Shown: piece after piece, positions 9,568 to 16,682 of the stretch
Layout: every line of letters starts with the position of its first letter
How positions within the stretch are numbered: position 1 is the first letter of the stretch
DNA from: Candidatus Chloroploca sp. Khr17
Lineage (GTDB): Bacteria; Chloroflexota; Chloroflexia; Chloroflexales; Chloroflexaceae
Assembly: GCF_004138165.1 (NCBI RefSeq)
Contig: NZ_RYFF01000001.1
Location: 310,001-374,000 of the forward strand
Reading direction: 5' to 3'
DNA length: 64,000 bases
Made by a program: the position numbers and the translations under genes
Notes under the pieces: generated by a model
The model's database searches: none
The model's input: only the letters and a program-made list of their open reading frames with translations
Told to the model about the DNA's origin: nothing

Positions 9568-10257
9568 ATGAGGCATGCTGAAAAACATAAAACCCAACGG
9601 ATCGGCTGGCTTCGGGCCGCTGTTCTTGGGGCAAATGACGGAATTGTCTCCACTGCCAGTCTTGTCTTGGGTGTTGCTGCAGCGGGATCTGATACTCAGG
9701 GCATCTTGGTCGCGGGCGTTGCTGGCCTCGTCGCTGGAGCTATGTCGATGGCTGCCGGCGAGTACGTGTCAGTCAGTTCACAGGCCGATACCGAGCGCGC
9801 CGATCTGGCCCGAGAAAGTGAAGAACTAGCCACCTATCCCGAAGATGAGCAAGCGGAGCTTGCAGCGATCTATGTCAAACGCGGGCTAGATCCGGCACTT
9901 GCGGCCACCGTGGCTAGCCGCCTAATGCAGCACGATGCACTTGGTGCCCATGCGCGTGATGAACTGGGTATCTCTGATGTCTTAGCGGCACGTCCCATTC
10001 AGGCCGCGTTTGCTTCCGCTGGCACATTTTCGGTGGGCGCCGTTCTTCCGCTTCTCATCGTAATACTGTTTCCGGCGTCCGCGCTCGTGTGGGCTGTCTC
10101 GGGCAGTTCGCTCTTGTTTCTTGCGCTGTTGGGTTCACTGTCTGCTTATGCAGGTGGCGCTCCGGTAATTGTTGGTGCCTTACGCGTTACCTTTTGGGGT
10201 GCCTTGGCAATGGCGTTGACGGCTGGGGTTGGCGCGCTCTTCGGGGTGGCAACTTGA
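9568..10257 (+). CDS. VIT1/CCC1-family iron/manganese transporter
   Basis: A 229-residue membrane protein of the vacuolar iron transporter family. It has the first-helix signature RAAVLGANDGIVSTASLVLG (15-34), the second GVAGLVAGAMSMAAGEYVSV, and a cytosolic metal-binding loop rich in E and D (SEELATYPEDEQAELAAIYVKRG). Three more membrane segments follow, five in all as expected. The family exports Fe2+ or Mn2+ from the cytosol with proton exchange. The start ATG 9568 has AAGGA seven bases upstream. It is a single gene. Confidence 0.92.
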   Translation: MRHAEKHKTQRIGWLRAAVLGANDGIVSTASLVLGVAAAGSDTQGILVAGVAGLVAGAMSMAAGEYVSVSSQADTERADLARESEELATYPEDEQAELAAIYVKRGLDPALAATVASRLMQHDALGAHARDELGISDVLAARPIQAAFASAGTFSVGAVLPLLIVILFPASALVWAVSGSSLLFLALLGSLSAYAGGAPVIVGALRVTFWGALAMALTAGVGALFGVAT

Positions 10258-10472
10258 TTCGCTACTTGCCTTCCACCTGACACTGGCGCGATGCCTCGGA
10301 CGGCTGGCGTTTTGCTGAGTGGCAAAGGCATTGGTTCACCGCGCCAGATCAAGCGAAGCCCAGCATTGGGCCGCTCTCGGCCCGAAAAGCGGATGCCGGA
10401 CAATCTGTGCGACACAACATACGGTACGCTAGGAGGGTAGATAGATTTCTCTCCCGAGGGTAAACTAATGCT

Positions 10473-11021
10473 ATGGTTCCAATCATCCTCATTGTTGGGG
10501 CGCCTGCGGTTGGCAAGACAGCGGTAGCACAGGCGCTTGCGGAGCGGTTTGGCAAGAGCATTCACGTTGCTGTGGATAGCCTGCGTGATATGGTGGTCTC
10601 GGGCTATGTGGCACCAGATGCTGCTTGGGGGCCGGTCTTGGTTGAGCAATTGACCTTGGCGAGGAAGATAGCTCGACACATGGCGCTGGCGTATTACGAG
10701 GCCGGTTATACGGTGTTGGTCGATGATTTCTGGGATCCGCACAGTTTGTTGAGCGAATACAATGGTCTGGAAACATACCCAGACGTGTACAGGGTGATTC
10801 TGTTTCCGCGACAGGATGTCGCGAAGGCACGAAATCGGCAACGATCAGGTGTGAGCCCGGTGACTGGCTATATCGACTGGGGAATTGAGATGGTGTATCG
10901 CAGCCTCAACCAGAATATCGGCTCACTACGAACGCAAGGTTGGATCTATATCGACAACTCAGACATGTCCATTGATGCTACTGCCGACTGCATCCTGAAG
11001 GCAGTCCATTGCTTGGAATAG
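10473..11021 (+). CDS. P-loop NTPase, nucleotide/antibiotic-kinase-like
   Basis: A 182-residue single-domain protein. Walker A GAPAVGKT is at residues 9-16, and a DSLRD segment near 37 and VLVDDFWDP near 87 match the fold of small kinases (zeta-toxin, chloramphenicol phosphotransferase and AAA_33 types). The substrate is unknown. The start ATG 10473 follows CGAGGG. No antitoxin-like partner lies next to it, so a zeta-toxin role is unlikely. The 215 bp upstream hold no recognisable gene. Confidence 0.75.
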   Translation: MVPIILIVGAPAVGKTAVAQALAERFGKSIHVAVDSLRDMVVSGYVAPDAAWGPVLVEQLTLARKIARHMALAYYEAGYTVLVDDFWDPHSLLSEYNGLETYPDVYRVILFPRQDVAKARNRQRSGVSPVTGYIDWGIEMVYRSLNQNIGSLRTQGWIYIDNSDMSIDATADCILKAVHCLE

Positions 11022-11137
11022 TCACATGGCGATCTTCACGGTTTTAGCCCGCTTAGAAGCGCTTGTCTTCGAGATGAATGATGCGCGTGTTGCTTGTTGA
11101 AGGTCTGCCGCGCAAGCTGAAATAGGGCCTCAGACGC

Positions 11138-11629
11138 ATGAATGCTAACTCCTTTCGTCATTTTTATAACTATCACTTCGCTGAAAACCGCAAGCTATGG
11201 GATGACTGCATCACGTCGCTTCCTTATGAGCAGTTCACCCAGGCGGTAGACTACTCGCATGGATCTGTGCGGGCGCACATTCTGCATCTCATCAGCGTAG
11301 ATGATATCTGGTTCAGCGAACTATGCAACATCGAACCCTGCGAACCGCTGCCACCCGCGCACGGTGATGATCGAACCATCATACGCACGTATTGGGATCA
11401 GGTTGAGCAGCGCATGCGCGCATATCTGACCGTCTTGCAGGACGAGATGTTGTTTGAGACACCGATCAGCGAACCGGAAGAAGACAAAGACCTTCTGGTG
11501 TGGCAAGTGCTGCTCCATGTAGTCAATCATGGCACGGATCATCGCGCCCAGATGCTCAGGTTACTCAACGATCTAGGCGTGAAGACGACGTCACAAGACT
11601 ATATTTTCTATGTCTATGATAATCCGTAG
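11138..11629 (+). CDS. DinB-family metal-dependent protein
   Basis: A 163-residue four-helix-bundle protein of the DinB/YfiT-like type. Characteristic features are FxxYHFxENRKLWD at the N-terminus, a histidine-bearing helix HGSVRAHILHLISVDDIWF (50-68) and the C-terminal metal-ligand helix NHGTDHRAQMLRLL. Family members are thiol-dependent transferases or stress proteins of mostly unknown substrate. It is followed immediately by the promoter at 11644 and the IscB element. Confidence 0.9.
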   Translation: MNANSFRHFYNYHFAENRKLWDDCITSLPYEQFTQAVDYSHGSVRAHILHLISVDDIWFSELCNIEPCEPLPPAHGDDRTIIRTYWDQVEQRMRAYLTVLQDEMLFETPISEPEEDKDLLVWQVLLHVVNHGTDHRAQMLRLLNDLGVKTTSQDYIFYVYDNP

Positions 11630-11643
11630 TTGCCTTTTGGGGC

Positions 11644-11672
11644 TTGTATTTTAAGAACATATATCCTATAAT
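11644..11672 (+). promoter_or_regulatory. sigma-70-type promoter reading into the omegaRNA
   Basis: TTGTAT (11644-11649), 17-bp spacer, perfect -10 TATAAT (11667-11672). The predicted start near 11679 gives a transcript that runs over the left flank of the IscB element and through the omegaRNA. TAGGAG at 11711-11716 downstream looks like a ribosome binding site with no start codon behind it. It probably once served the VOC gene now at 13339. Confidence 0.7.
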
Positions 11673-11724
11673 TGGTTATTGTGACCGAAGCTATAGCGGC
11701 AACATAACCGTAGGAGATCAAGGT

Positions 11725-11975
11725 AAGTCAGTAACCCACGGCTGAAGCGCGTGGGCTTGTGGAGCAATCCGTAAGCCCGTACTGACCAGACCGAGTCCCG
11801 TTTGGGGGACTACGCCCGCCGGGTCATGACACCTACGGATGCGTGTGCCAGTCCGTAGCCCTGTCGCTCGTCATCACGCCGTCCTGGGGCAAGGGACGCA
11901 GGTGGCGGGCAGGACAAGCCCGGTGGGCATGGTCGAGGCACCCATTACCCCCGCGAGGGGAGCAGGAGTAATCCG
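11725..11975 (+). ncRNA. omegaRNA (HEARO RNA) of IscB
   Basis: About 250 bases without a reading frame, directly upstream of iscB where HEARO/omegaRNAs lie. Visible pairings: P1 GTCAGTA (11727-11733) with TACTGAC (11780-11786); inside it the hairpin CCCACG/CGTGGG; AGTCCC (11794-11799) with GGGACT (11806-11811); CTACGGA (11833-11839) with TCCGTAG (11852-11858); long-range GCCCGCC (11814-11820) with GGCGGGC (11904-11910); and a final stem CCCC-GCGA-GGGG (11949-11960) closed by ATTAC (11944-11948) with GTAAT (11968-11972). The guide would be the flank just 5' of the element, about 11709-11726. Family knowledge, not this sequence, says that the guide is 5'. Confidence 0.75.
11944..11972 (+). promoter_or_regulatory. 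iscB RBS inside the last omegaRNA stem
   Basis: AGGAG (11964-11968) lies four to eleven bases before the iscB ATG (11976). It is partly enclosed by the stem ATTAC/GTAAT with an inner GNRA-capped CCCC/GGGG helix. Folding of the omegaRNA could limit translation of its own nuclease. Confidence 0.5.
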
Positions 11976-13277
11976 ATGTCATTGGTGTTTGTGCTGAGTA
12001 GCGACCGGCAGCCGCTTGACCCGTGCCATCCAGCGCGGGCCAGACAGTTGCTTACGCGCGGGAAGGCGGCGATCTTCCGCAGATTCCCGTTCACGATCAT
12101 CCTGACCGACCGCACGGCAGCGGAGCGCGTGACCCACCCGCATCGCGTGAAGATCGATCCCGGCTCCAAGACCACGGGAATCGCTGTGGTGGCTGAGGGA
12201 ACGGGCCGCGTGGTGTGGGCGGGGGAACTGACCCATCGCGGTCAGCAGATCCGCGACCGGCTCTCCCAGCGGCGGGCCGTGCGCCGTTCCCGGCGGCAGC
12301 GGAAGACCCGCTATCGCCAACCGCGCTTCCTGAACCGGCGTCGGCCCGAGGGTTGGCTGGCTCCAAGCCTTCAGCACCGCGTCGAGACGACCCTGACCTG
12401 GGTGAACCGGCTGCGCCGGTACGCTCCCATCGCGGCCCTAAGCGTCGAACTGGTCAGGTTCGACACCCAACAGATGCAGAACGCCGAAGTCAGCGGCGTA
12501 GCCTACCAGCAGGGCACGCTGGCCGGATACGAAGTCCGGCAGTACCTCTTGGAAAAGTGGAACCGCCGCTGTGCATACTGTCATGCCACGGACGTGCCGC
12601 TGCAGATCGAACACATGACCCCGCGCTCACGGGGCGGGTCAGATCGGGTCAGCAACCTCACCCTGGCGTGTGAACCGTGCAACACCCGCAAGGGGACGCA
12701 GACGGCGGCGGAGTTCGGATACCCGCACCTTCAGGCCCAGGCTCGCCTCCCGTTGAAGGATGCCGCCGCAGTCAACAGCACCCGTTGGGCGCTGTCCCAG
12801 CGGCTCGTCGCCACCTGCCTACCCGTAGAAGCCGGGACGGGCGGGCGCACAACGTTCAACCGCACGCGCCTGGGACTGCCCAAAGGCCACTGGATGGATG
12901 CGGCATGTGTGGGAGCCAGTACCCCCGAGGCGCTCGACACGCGCGGGGTACGCCCGCTCCTGATCCGGGCCACCGGCCACGGGTCACGCCAGATGTGCCG
13001 GATGGATCGCTTCGGCTTCCCGCGTACTGGCGCGAAACAGGCCCGCCGCGTCAAGGGGCTTCGTACCGGCGATATGGTCAGGGCCGTGGTCACGACCGGG
13101 AAGAAGGTCGGTACCTACACGGGTCGCGTCGCCGTGCGGGCCAGCGGGAGTTTCAACATCACCACCGCGAACCGCACCGTGCAGGGTCTTTCCTATCGGT
13201 TCGTTCGCGCCATCCAGCGGAACGATGGCTATACGTATCAGCCCCAGCCTGTGCCAGCGCACGCTGAAGCGGGCTGA
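11976..13277 (+). CDS. iscB: RNA-guided DNA endonuclease IscB
   Basis: A 433-residue protein with the full IscB domain order. The PLMP-type N-terminus (1-45) has a PLDP variant (QPLDPCHPARARQLLTRGKA). RuvC-I is KIDPGSKTTGIAVV with D61. The arginine-rich bridge helix is at 99-117. RuvC-II has E158 in ALSVELVRFD. The HNH domain (about 195-245) has CAYC (199-202), catalytic EHMTP with H213, and CEPC (232-235). RuvC-III is GHWMDAACVG with H305 and D308. A C-terminal domain (about 340-430) of the target- and RNA-contacting type follows. Both nuclease centres look intact, so double-strand cutting is expected. Length and order exclude Cas9 (no REC lobe) and TnpB (HNH present). GC is higher than in neighbouring genes. 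RBS AGGAG is at 11964-11968. Confidence 0.93.
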   Translation: MSLVFVLSSDRQPLDPCHPARARQLLTRGKAAIFRRFPFTIILTDRTAAERVTHPHRVKIDPGSKTTGIAVVAEGTGRVVWAGELTHRGQQIRDRLSQRRAVRRSRRQRKTRYRQPRFLNRRRPEGWLAPSLQHRVETTLTWVNRLRRYAPIAALSVELVRFDTQQMQNAEVSGVAYQQGTLAGYEVRQYLLEKWNRRCAYCHATDVPLQIEHMTPRSRGGSDRVSNLTLACEPCNTRKGTQTAAEFGYPHLQAQARLPLKDAAAVNSTRWALSQRLVATCLPVEAGTGGRTTFNRTRLGLPKGHWMDAACVGASTPEALDTRGVRPLLIRATGHGSRQMCRMDRFGFPRTGAKQARRVKGLRTGDMVRAVVTTGKKVGTYTGRVAVRASGSFNITTANRTVQGLSYRFVRAIQRNDGYTYQPQPVPAHAEAG

Positions 13278-13291
13278 AGCAGGGCGCTCCT

Positions 13292-13312
13292 CCCAGGGCT
13301 GAAGCGCCTGGG
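13292..13312 (+). repeat. right-end subterminal hairpin of the IscB element
   Basis: CCCAGG (13292-13297), loop GCTGAAGCG, CCTGGG (13307-13312). The loop is identical to that of the left-end hairpin at 11741-11749, which ties both ends to one element. Confidence 0.75.
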
Positions 13313-13338
13313 TCTCCGCGCCTGAAGGCAAGCATTCT

Positions 13339-13788
13339 ATGACCACGTCATCCTCAGTAGCAGTGTGCCTTTGGTACGATAGCAACGCGGAAGAAGCGGC
13401 ACGGTTCTACACGTCGTTGCTTCCAAATTCAGCGATCTTGAGTGTTTCGCCCGTCATGGTGACGTTCACGCTTGACGGAGTGCCATTTCAAGCGTTGAAC
13501 GGTGGGCCGCAGTTCAAACCTACCGAGGCTGCTTCTATCGCAGTGACCACCAAAGATCAACAAGAGACCGATTATCTCTGGAGCGCACTTACAGCCGATG
13601 GCGGCGAAGAAGGCCAGTGCGCCTGGCTGAAAGACCGCTTTGGCGTATCTTGGCAAATTGTTCCGCAGATCTTGCCAAAGCTCTTGGGCTCGCCAGACAG
13701 GCAAGCAGCCAATCGAGCAATGGAGGCAATGTTGCAGATGAGCAAGATCGACATTGAAACCCTCGAATCTGCATTCAAGGGTGCATGA
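13339..13788 (+). CDS. VOC-superfamily (PhnB/glyoxalase-like) protein
   Basis: A 149-residue vicinal-oxygen-chelate protein of the PhnB / 3-demethylubiquinone-methyltransferase-like group. Typical features are CLWYDSNAEEAARFYTSLLP at the start, FQALNGGPQFKPTEAASIAV in the middle, and the C-terminal segment GGEEGQCAWLKDRFGVSWQI. The function within the group is not predictable. The family start matches the ATG at 13339. The gene lies directly behind the IscB element: only a weak GAAGG (13324-13328) serves as RBS now, while a good promoter and RBS sit on the other side of the element (11644-11716), so expression may be altered. Confidence 0.88.
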   Translation: MTTSSSVAVCLWYDSNAEEAARFYTSLLPNSAILSVSPVMVTFTLDGVPFQALNGGPQFKPTEAASIAVTTKDQQETDYLWSALTADGGEEGQCAWLKDRFGVSWQIVPQILPKLLGSPDRQAANRAMEAMLQMSKIDIETLESAFKGA

Positions 13789-13793
13789 GTGCC

Positions 13794-14068
13794 TTATAGC
13801 AGCCCTTCTACGCCAAATGTTGTGCGCACGACGCCAGGTAAATAGGTATAGAGCGCACCACCGAGCAGTGCCTCAAAGTGGGCTTGCAGCTGAATCGTTG
13901 CACGCCATCTATCCGGGAGTGTTTCATGCACCCCGTGACGTAACGCGACATCAACGAAGCGCTTTTCCAGCAAGCAGAAACCTTCGGGCAAGGCCAGTGG
14001 ATCACAGAGTTGCAAGAGCCGATCATAATCATCATATATAATGCTCTCCAAATAGGTTTTTACGAAAT
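13794..14068 (-). pseudogene. 3' fragment of an HD-domain-type protein
   Basis: On the minus strand, about 90 codons read as the C-terminal part of a conserved bacterial protein: DDYDRLLQLCDPLALPEGFC, then LLEKRFVDVALRHGVHE, and HFEALLGGALYTYLPGVV. This matches the tail of predicted HD-superfamily hydrolases. The HD motif and N-terminal half are missing; beyond about 14068 the frame runs antisense into the next gene. It ends six bases from the VOC gene. It is a relic, not a functional gene. Confidence 0.6.
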
Positions 14069-14082
14069 AGGGGTGCGTACCT

Positions 14083-14724
14083 ATGGCGAAACTCTGCCCC
14101 AAGATCATCCTCGAAGGGACGCGTCTGACCTTCAAGACCGAGATGGCCTTTGCGCTGAATGAGCATCCGCGCATTGTTGGCCCTCGCAAATACCGTTACC
14201 ATTCCCCGGTCATTTCGGCTGAGTGGTGCGCTTTTACTAATTTCCCGTGGGGCCGGGGCTTGATCAATTTTGAGCCGCAAGAAGAAGCCCTGGCAATCGA
14301 GACCTACCAGACCTGGGTGCGCCTCTTTGAGTTGCAGCGTTACTATTCGTGGATCATTGATCGCTTTCATCTTTCTACGCAAATGTACCAGTTGCAACGC
14401 CATGATAAACACTATGATTTCAGTTGGCTGGAAGACCGGATGCGTCCCCTCGGGTTTCGTCTGGTCTTCTGCACGCGTACACCCGAGTCGTTTGCGGCGG
14501 CACGGCTCGAGCGGCTGAAAGTATCGGGCAATCCGGCCCAGTATGATGATCTGCAAGGCTTTGTCACCGAACAGAAGTTGATGCAGCAACTGGTTGCCGC
14601 GACGACGCTACCGACCTTGACGGTAGATATTTCTGATAACGATGTGCCAGCGGCGGTGGAACGGATCGCCGACTGGCTTGAAGCCACCGGGGGGCTGACG
14701 ATGGCGTCGATGGCGAGGATGTGA
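14083..14724 (+). CDS. kinase-like P-loop protein with aberrant Walker A
   Basis: A 213-residue protein resembling thymidylate or deoxynucleoside kinases in layout: a beta strand into a loop (IILEGTRLTFKTEMAFAL, 8-25), a central YSWIIDRFHLSTQMYQL segment with the DR pair of such kinases, and VFCTRTPESFAAARLERLK near 130. The loop LEGTRLTFKT keeps KT but lacks the normal GxxGxGK glycines, so nucleotide binding may be altered. The start ATG 14083 has only a weak RBS. I do not recognise a named family. Confidence 0.65.
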   Translation: MAKLCPKIILEGTRLTFKTEMAFALNEHPRIVGPRKYRYHSPVISAEWCAFTNFPWGRGLINFEPQEEALAIETYQTWVRLFELQRYYSWIIDRFHLSTQMYQLQRHDKHYDFSWLEDRMRPLGFRLVFCTRTPESFAAARLERLKVSGNPAQYDDLQGFVTEQKLMQQLVAATTLPTLTVDISDNDVPAAVERIADWLEATGGLTMASMARM

Positions 14725-14819
14725 CGTAACGTCTTGCAGCGTGTGGTCGCATGTGGGGAGCTACCGCTCCCTGCCGAGTGGGGAGTTCCCACCATAAGCC
14801 GTCGGATCAACGAGCAGGC

Positions 14820-15230
14820 GCGACACGCATCCTGCGTGAGCATCCCGACCCACCCGCAGCGCCCGACACGCTCGTGTTGAGCGTCGATGGGGCAATGATC
14901 CCGCTGGGCCACGGCCAATGGGCCAAGGTGCGCACCCTGGCCGTGGGCGAGGTGCTGCCACTACAGCCGACCCGCGATGGTTCAGAGGTCGAGACGAGCA
15001 ACCGGTCGTCCTGCTCGCGGGGCGTGGATCGGATGACCTTCGCTTCCGGGCGGAGGGATGGCCGATGGGCAGCGGCATGGTGGCGAGCGCCAACACATTG
15101 GTTTGGTATCGGTACGCGCCGTTTGGATCGCCTGGATCCACTGCAGAAAGCTCTGCGGGAACTACTCGGGGTCACTACGGGCAAGCCCGCAGCCAAACGT
15201 ATCGTACGAGGGAATGCCATATCGATTAAG
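14820..15230 (+). pseudogene. ISKra4-type transposase relic
   Basis: Two frames share pieces of an ISKra4-family transposase. The frame of 14847-15000 gives TLVLSVDGAMIPLGHGQWAK and VRTLAVGEVLP, matching the DDE-region strand with its aspartate. A different frame from about 15044 gives GWPMGSGMVASANTLV, matching the late motif WPIGSGxVESANKLV. The frameshift, the missing ends and the lack of inverted repeats show that this is a dead remnant. Confidence 0.6.
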
Positions 15231-15264
15231 ATTCAATGGCCCTCAATCGTTAATAATGCGGCTC

Positions 15265-15293
15265 TTGACAAAGTAGAACAAAAATGCTATAAT
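15265..15293 (+). promoter_or_regulatory. consensus sigma-70 promoter
   Basis: TTGACA (15265-15270), exactly 17 bases, TATAAT (15288-15293): a perfect match to the consensus. CCTGACTCAGG (15304-15314), a near palindrome over the expected start site, could be an operator. It drives the 54-residue gene at 15338. Confidence 0.8.
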
Positions 15294-15337
15294 TGTATTA
15301 TGACCTGACTCAGGTAGATGCTAGAAAGGTGGCACCC

Positions 15338-15502
15338 ATGTACGTGAAAGAGATAGTCTACGATCCCGAGACCCGCGACTTTGCGATGTACCTTGATGGA
15401 GACCTCGTTGGGTTTGCCCGCACCTATCATGAAGCCGAGAGCACCCTAGACGAACTGGTCTACGAACTGTTGCGGAATGGATATGTGCGCGAAGCAGCCT
15501 GA
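15338..15502 (+). CDS. small hypothetical protein, 54 residues
   Basis: The product reads MYVKEIVYDPETRDFAMYLD at its start, followed by GDLVGFARTYHEAESTLDEL. It has a beta-hairpin-like N-terminus and an acidic helix. ATG 15338 is chosen because AAAGGTGG lies just upstream; an in-frame ATG at 15293 overlaps the promoter and is rejected. The composition (short, acidic, conserved-looking) suits the small DNA-element-associated proteins of this phylum, but I do not recognise a function. The perfect promoter in front argues that it is expressed. Confidence 0.6.
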   Translation: MYVKEIVYDPETRDFAMYLDGDLVGFARTYHEAESTLDELVYELLRNGYVREAA

Positions 15503-15512
15503 GCTTGCGTTG

Positions 15513-15540
15513 TTGCCGTGCGCGAAGAATCCGTTATAAT
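15513..15540 (+). promoter_or_regulatory. promoter of the His-rich small gene
   Basis: TTGCCG (15513-15518), 16 bases, TATAAT (15535-15540). It lies directly after the previous small gene and 57 bases before the ATG at 15597. Confidence 0.55.
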
Positions 15541-15596
15541 GCTGAGAGCAGTGGCGCTCGTGTAAAGCGTCACATCTGTGCCAGAGCGAGGTCAGG

Positions 15597-15845
15597 ATGG
15601 CTCAACAGCACTGGTGGCAGCGGGCAATAGCCGCAATTGATCGGGAATACGAGCGCCGCATTCGTGCGGCGAGTCGGGTAACGGAATATGGGGTTAGCCA
15701 TCATCACCATGATGAGCACGATGATAATGGTGACGATGGTGAGGTCGCCGAGATTATGAACATCCCGAAAGGCACCCGTATTGCACATCGTTCCTCAGAT
15801 ATGCCCATAGCTGCACCTTCGGTTGATGATCAACCAGAGCGTTGA
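15597..15845 (+). CDS. small histidine/aspartate-rich hypothetical protein
   Basis: An 82-residue protein with a basic N-terminal helix (WWQRAIAAIDREYERRIRAA) followed by SHHHHDEHDDNGDDGEV, a cluster of four histidines and many acids that could bind divalent metal. No membrane segment or known domain is visible. It has its own promoter-like sequence. It sits before yebC but is separated by 72 bases. Function unknown. Confidence 0.5.
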   Translation: MAQQHWWQRAIAAIDREYERRIRAASRVTEYGVSHHHHDEHDDNGDDGEVAEIMNIPKGTRIAHRSSDMPIAAPSVDDQPER

Positions 15846-15917
15846 GTCCGTGTGATCTGGGGCGCAGAGGCAGTCGTGCAAATGAGCACGTAGAAGCATT
15901 GACGGAGGTACGAGCGC

Positions 15918-16673
15918 ATGTCCGGCCACTCGAAATGGCATACAATTCGGCGATCCAAAGGCGTTGCGGATCAGCGTCGCGGTCAACTGTTTACCAAACT
16001 CGCCCGTGATGTCACGCTTGCCGTACGTGAAGGTGGGGGCGGTGATCCTGATATGAATTTTCGCTTGCGTCTTGCGATTGACAAGGCGAAGGCGAATAAT
16101 ATGCCCAATGACAGCATTCAGCGTTCGATTGATCGTGGCCTGGGAAAAAACAACGAGGCGGCAATCGAAGAGGTTTTCTATGAAGGGTATGCCCCTGGAG
16201 GAATCGCGATACTAATTGAGACGGCAACCGATAACCGTAACCGCACGAATTCTGATGTACGGTCAGCGCTCAACAAGGCTGGGGGCAATCCTGGTGAGCC
16301 AGGTTCAGTGAGCTGGATGTTTGAGCAGAAGGGCTTGCTCACGGTCGATCTGACTGGGAGTAGCCTTGATATTGATGAAGTGCAGTTGATGGTGATTGAT
16401 GCCGGGGCTGACGATGTTGAGGTTGATGGTGAAGCACTTGAGATCTATTGTGAATGGACACAACTCAATGCGGTACGCCAGACGCTGCTTGAGCACCAAC
16501 TCCCGCTGACCGGTGCAGAAAAGACGATGCGCCCGAAGACACTGGTGCAACCCGATGAAAAAGAGGCGCTTGCCGCCATGCGTTTGATCGAGAAACTCGA
16601 AGATCTTGACGATGTACAGAAGGTCTACTCGAATCTCGACATTACCGAGGAACTGGCTGCCAAATTTGAGTAA
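15918..16673 (+). CDS. yebC: YebC/PmpR-family DNA-binding regulator / translation factor
   Basis: A 251-residue protein with the family start [20 protein letters not shown] (family: MAGHSKWxNIxxxK) and [20 protein letters not shown], then [20 protein letters not shown] and [20 protein letters not shown], all diagnostic. Family members bind DNA as transcription regulators or help ribosomes through difficult motifs. GGAGG at 15903-15907 is the RBS. ruvC follows after nine bases, the common yebC-ruvC arrangement. Confidence 0.96.
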   Translation: MSGHSKWHTIRRSKGVADQRRGQLFTKLARDVTLAVREGGGGDPDMNFRLRLAIDKAKANNMPNDSIQRSIDRGLGKNNEAAIEEVFYEGYAPGGIAILIETATDNRNRTNSDVRSALNKAGGNPGEPGSVSWMFEQKGLLTVDLTGSSLDIDEVQLMVIDAGADDVEVDGEALEIYCEWTQLNAVRQTLLEHQLPLTGAEKTMRPKTLVQPDEKEALAAMRLIEKLEDLDDVQKVYSNLDITEELAAKFE

Positions 16674-16682
16674 GTTGGTATC

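Larger units (their letters stand above)
11725..13338 (+). mobile_element. IS200/IS605-like IscB element (no TnpA)
   Basis: The unit of about 1.6 kb has subterminal hairpins at both ends, CCCACG/CGTGGG (11735-11755) and CCCAGG/CCTGGG (13292-13312), with the identical nine-base loop GCTGAAGCG. Such hairpins are what Y1 transposases of the IS200/IS605 group recognise. No transposase gene is present, so movement would need one in trans. The left end is placed just before the P1 stem of the RNA and the right end just before ATGA at 13339; both are estimates good to a few bases. The element has no target duplication, as expected for this group. Confidence 0.75.

Noticed and set aside
9372-9581. 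69-codon frame before the VIT-type gene
   Set aside because: No RBS, Arg/Ser/Val-rich composition without family features, overlaps the start of the VIT-type gene in another frame.
10258-10472. Possible gene remnant RFAEWQRHWFTAP before the P-loop gene
   Set aside because: About 45 codons look protein-like, but no start and no family match; too little to call.
10473-11021. Zeta-toxin of a toxin-antitoxin pair
   Set aside because: Walker A and length fit, but there is no epsilon-type antitoxin next to it and key toxin residues cannot be identified by eye.
12215-13267. Large alternative frames inside iscB (152 and 196 codons)
   Set aside because: Arg/Pro/Gly-rich shadows of the iscB frame; iscB has all motifs in order.
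11976-13277. Cas9- or TnpB-type nuclease, or a group I/II intron HNH protein
   Set aside because: Too short and without a REC lobe for Cas9; TnpB has no HNH insert; the split RuvC around HNH with a PLMP-type N-terminus is the IscB order. No CRISPR repeats or intron RNA seen.
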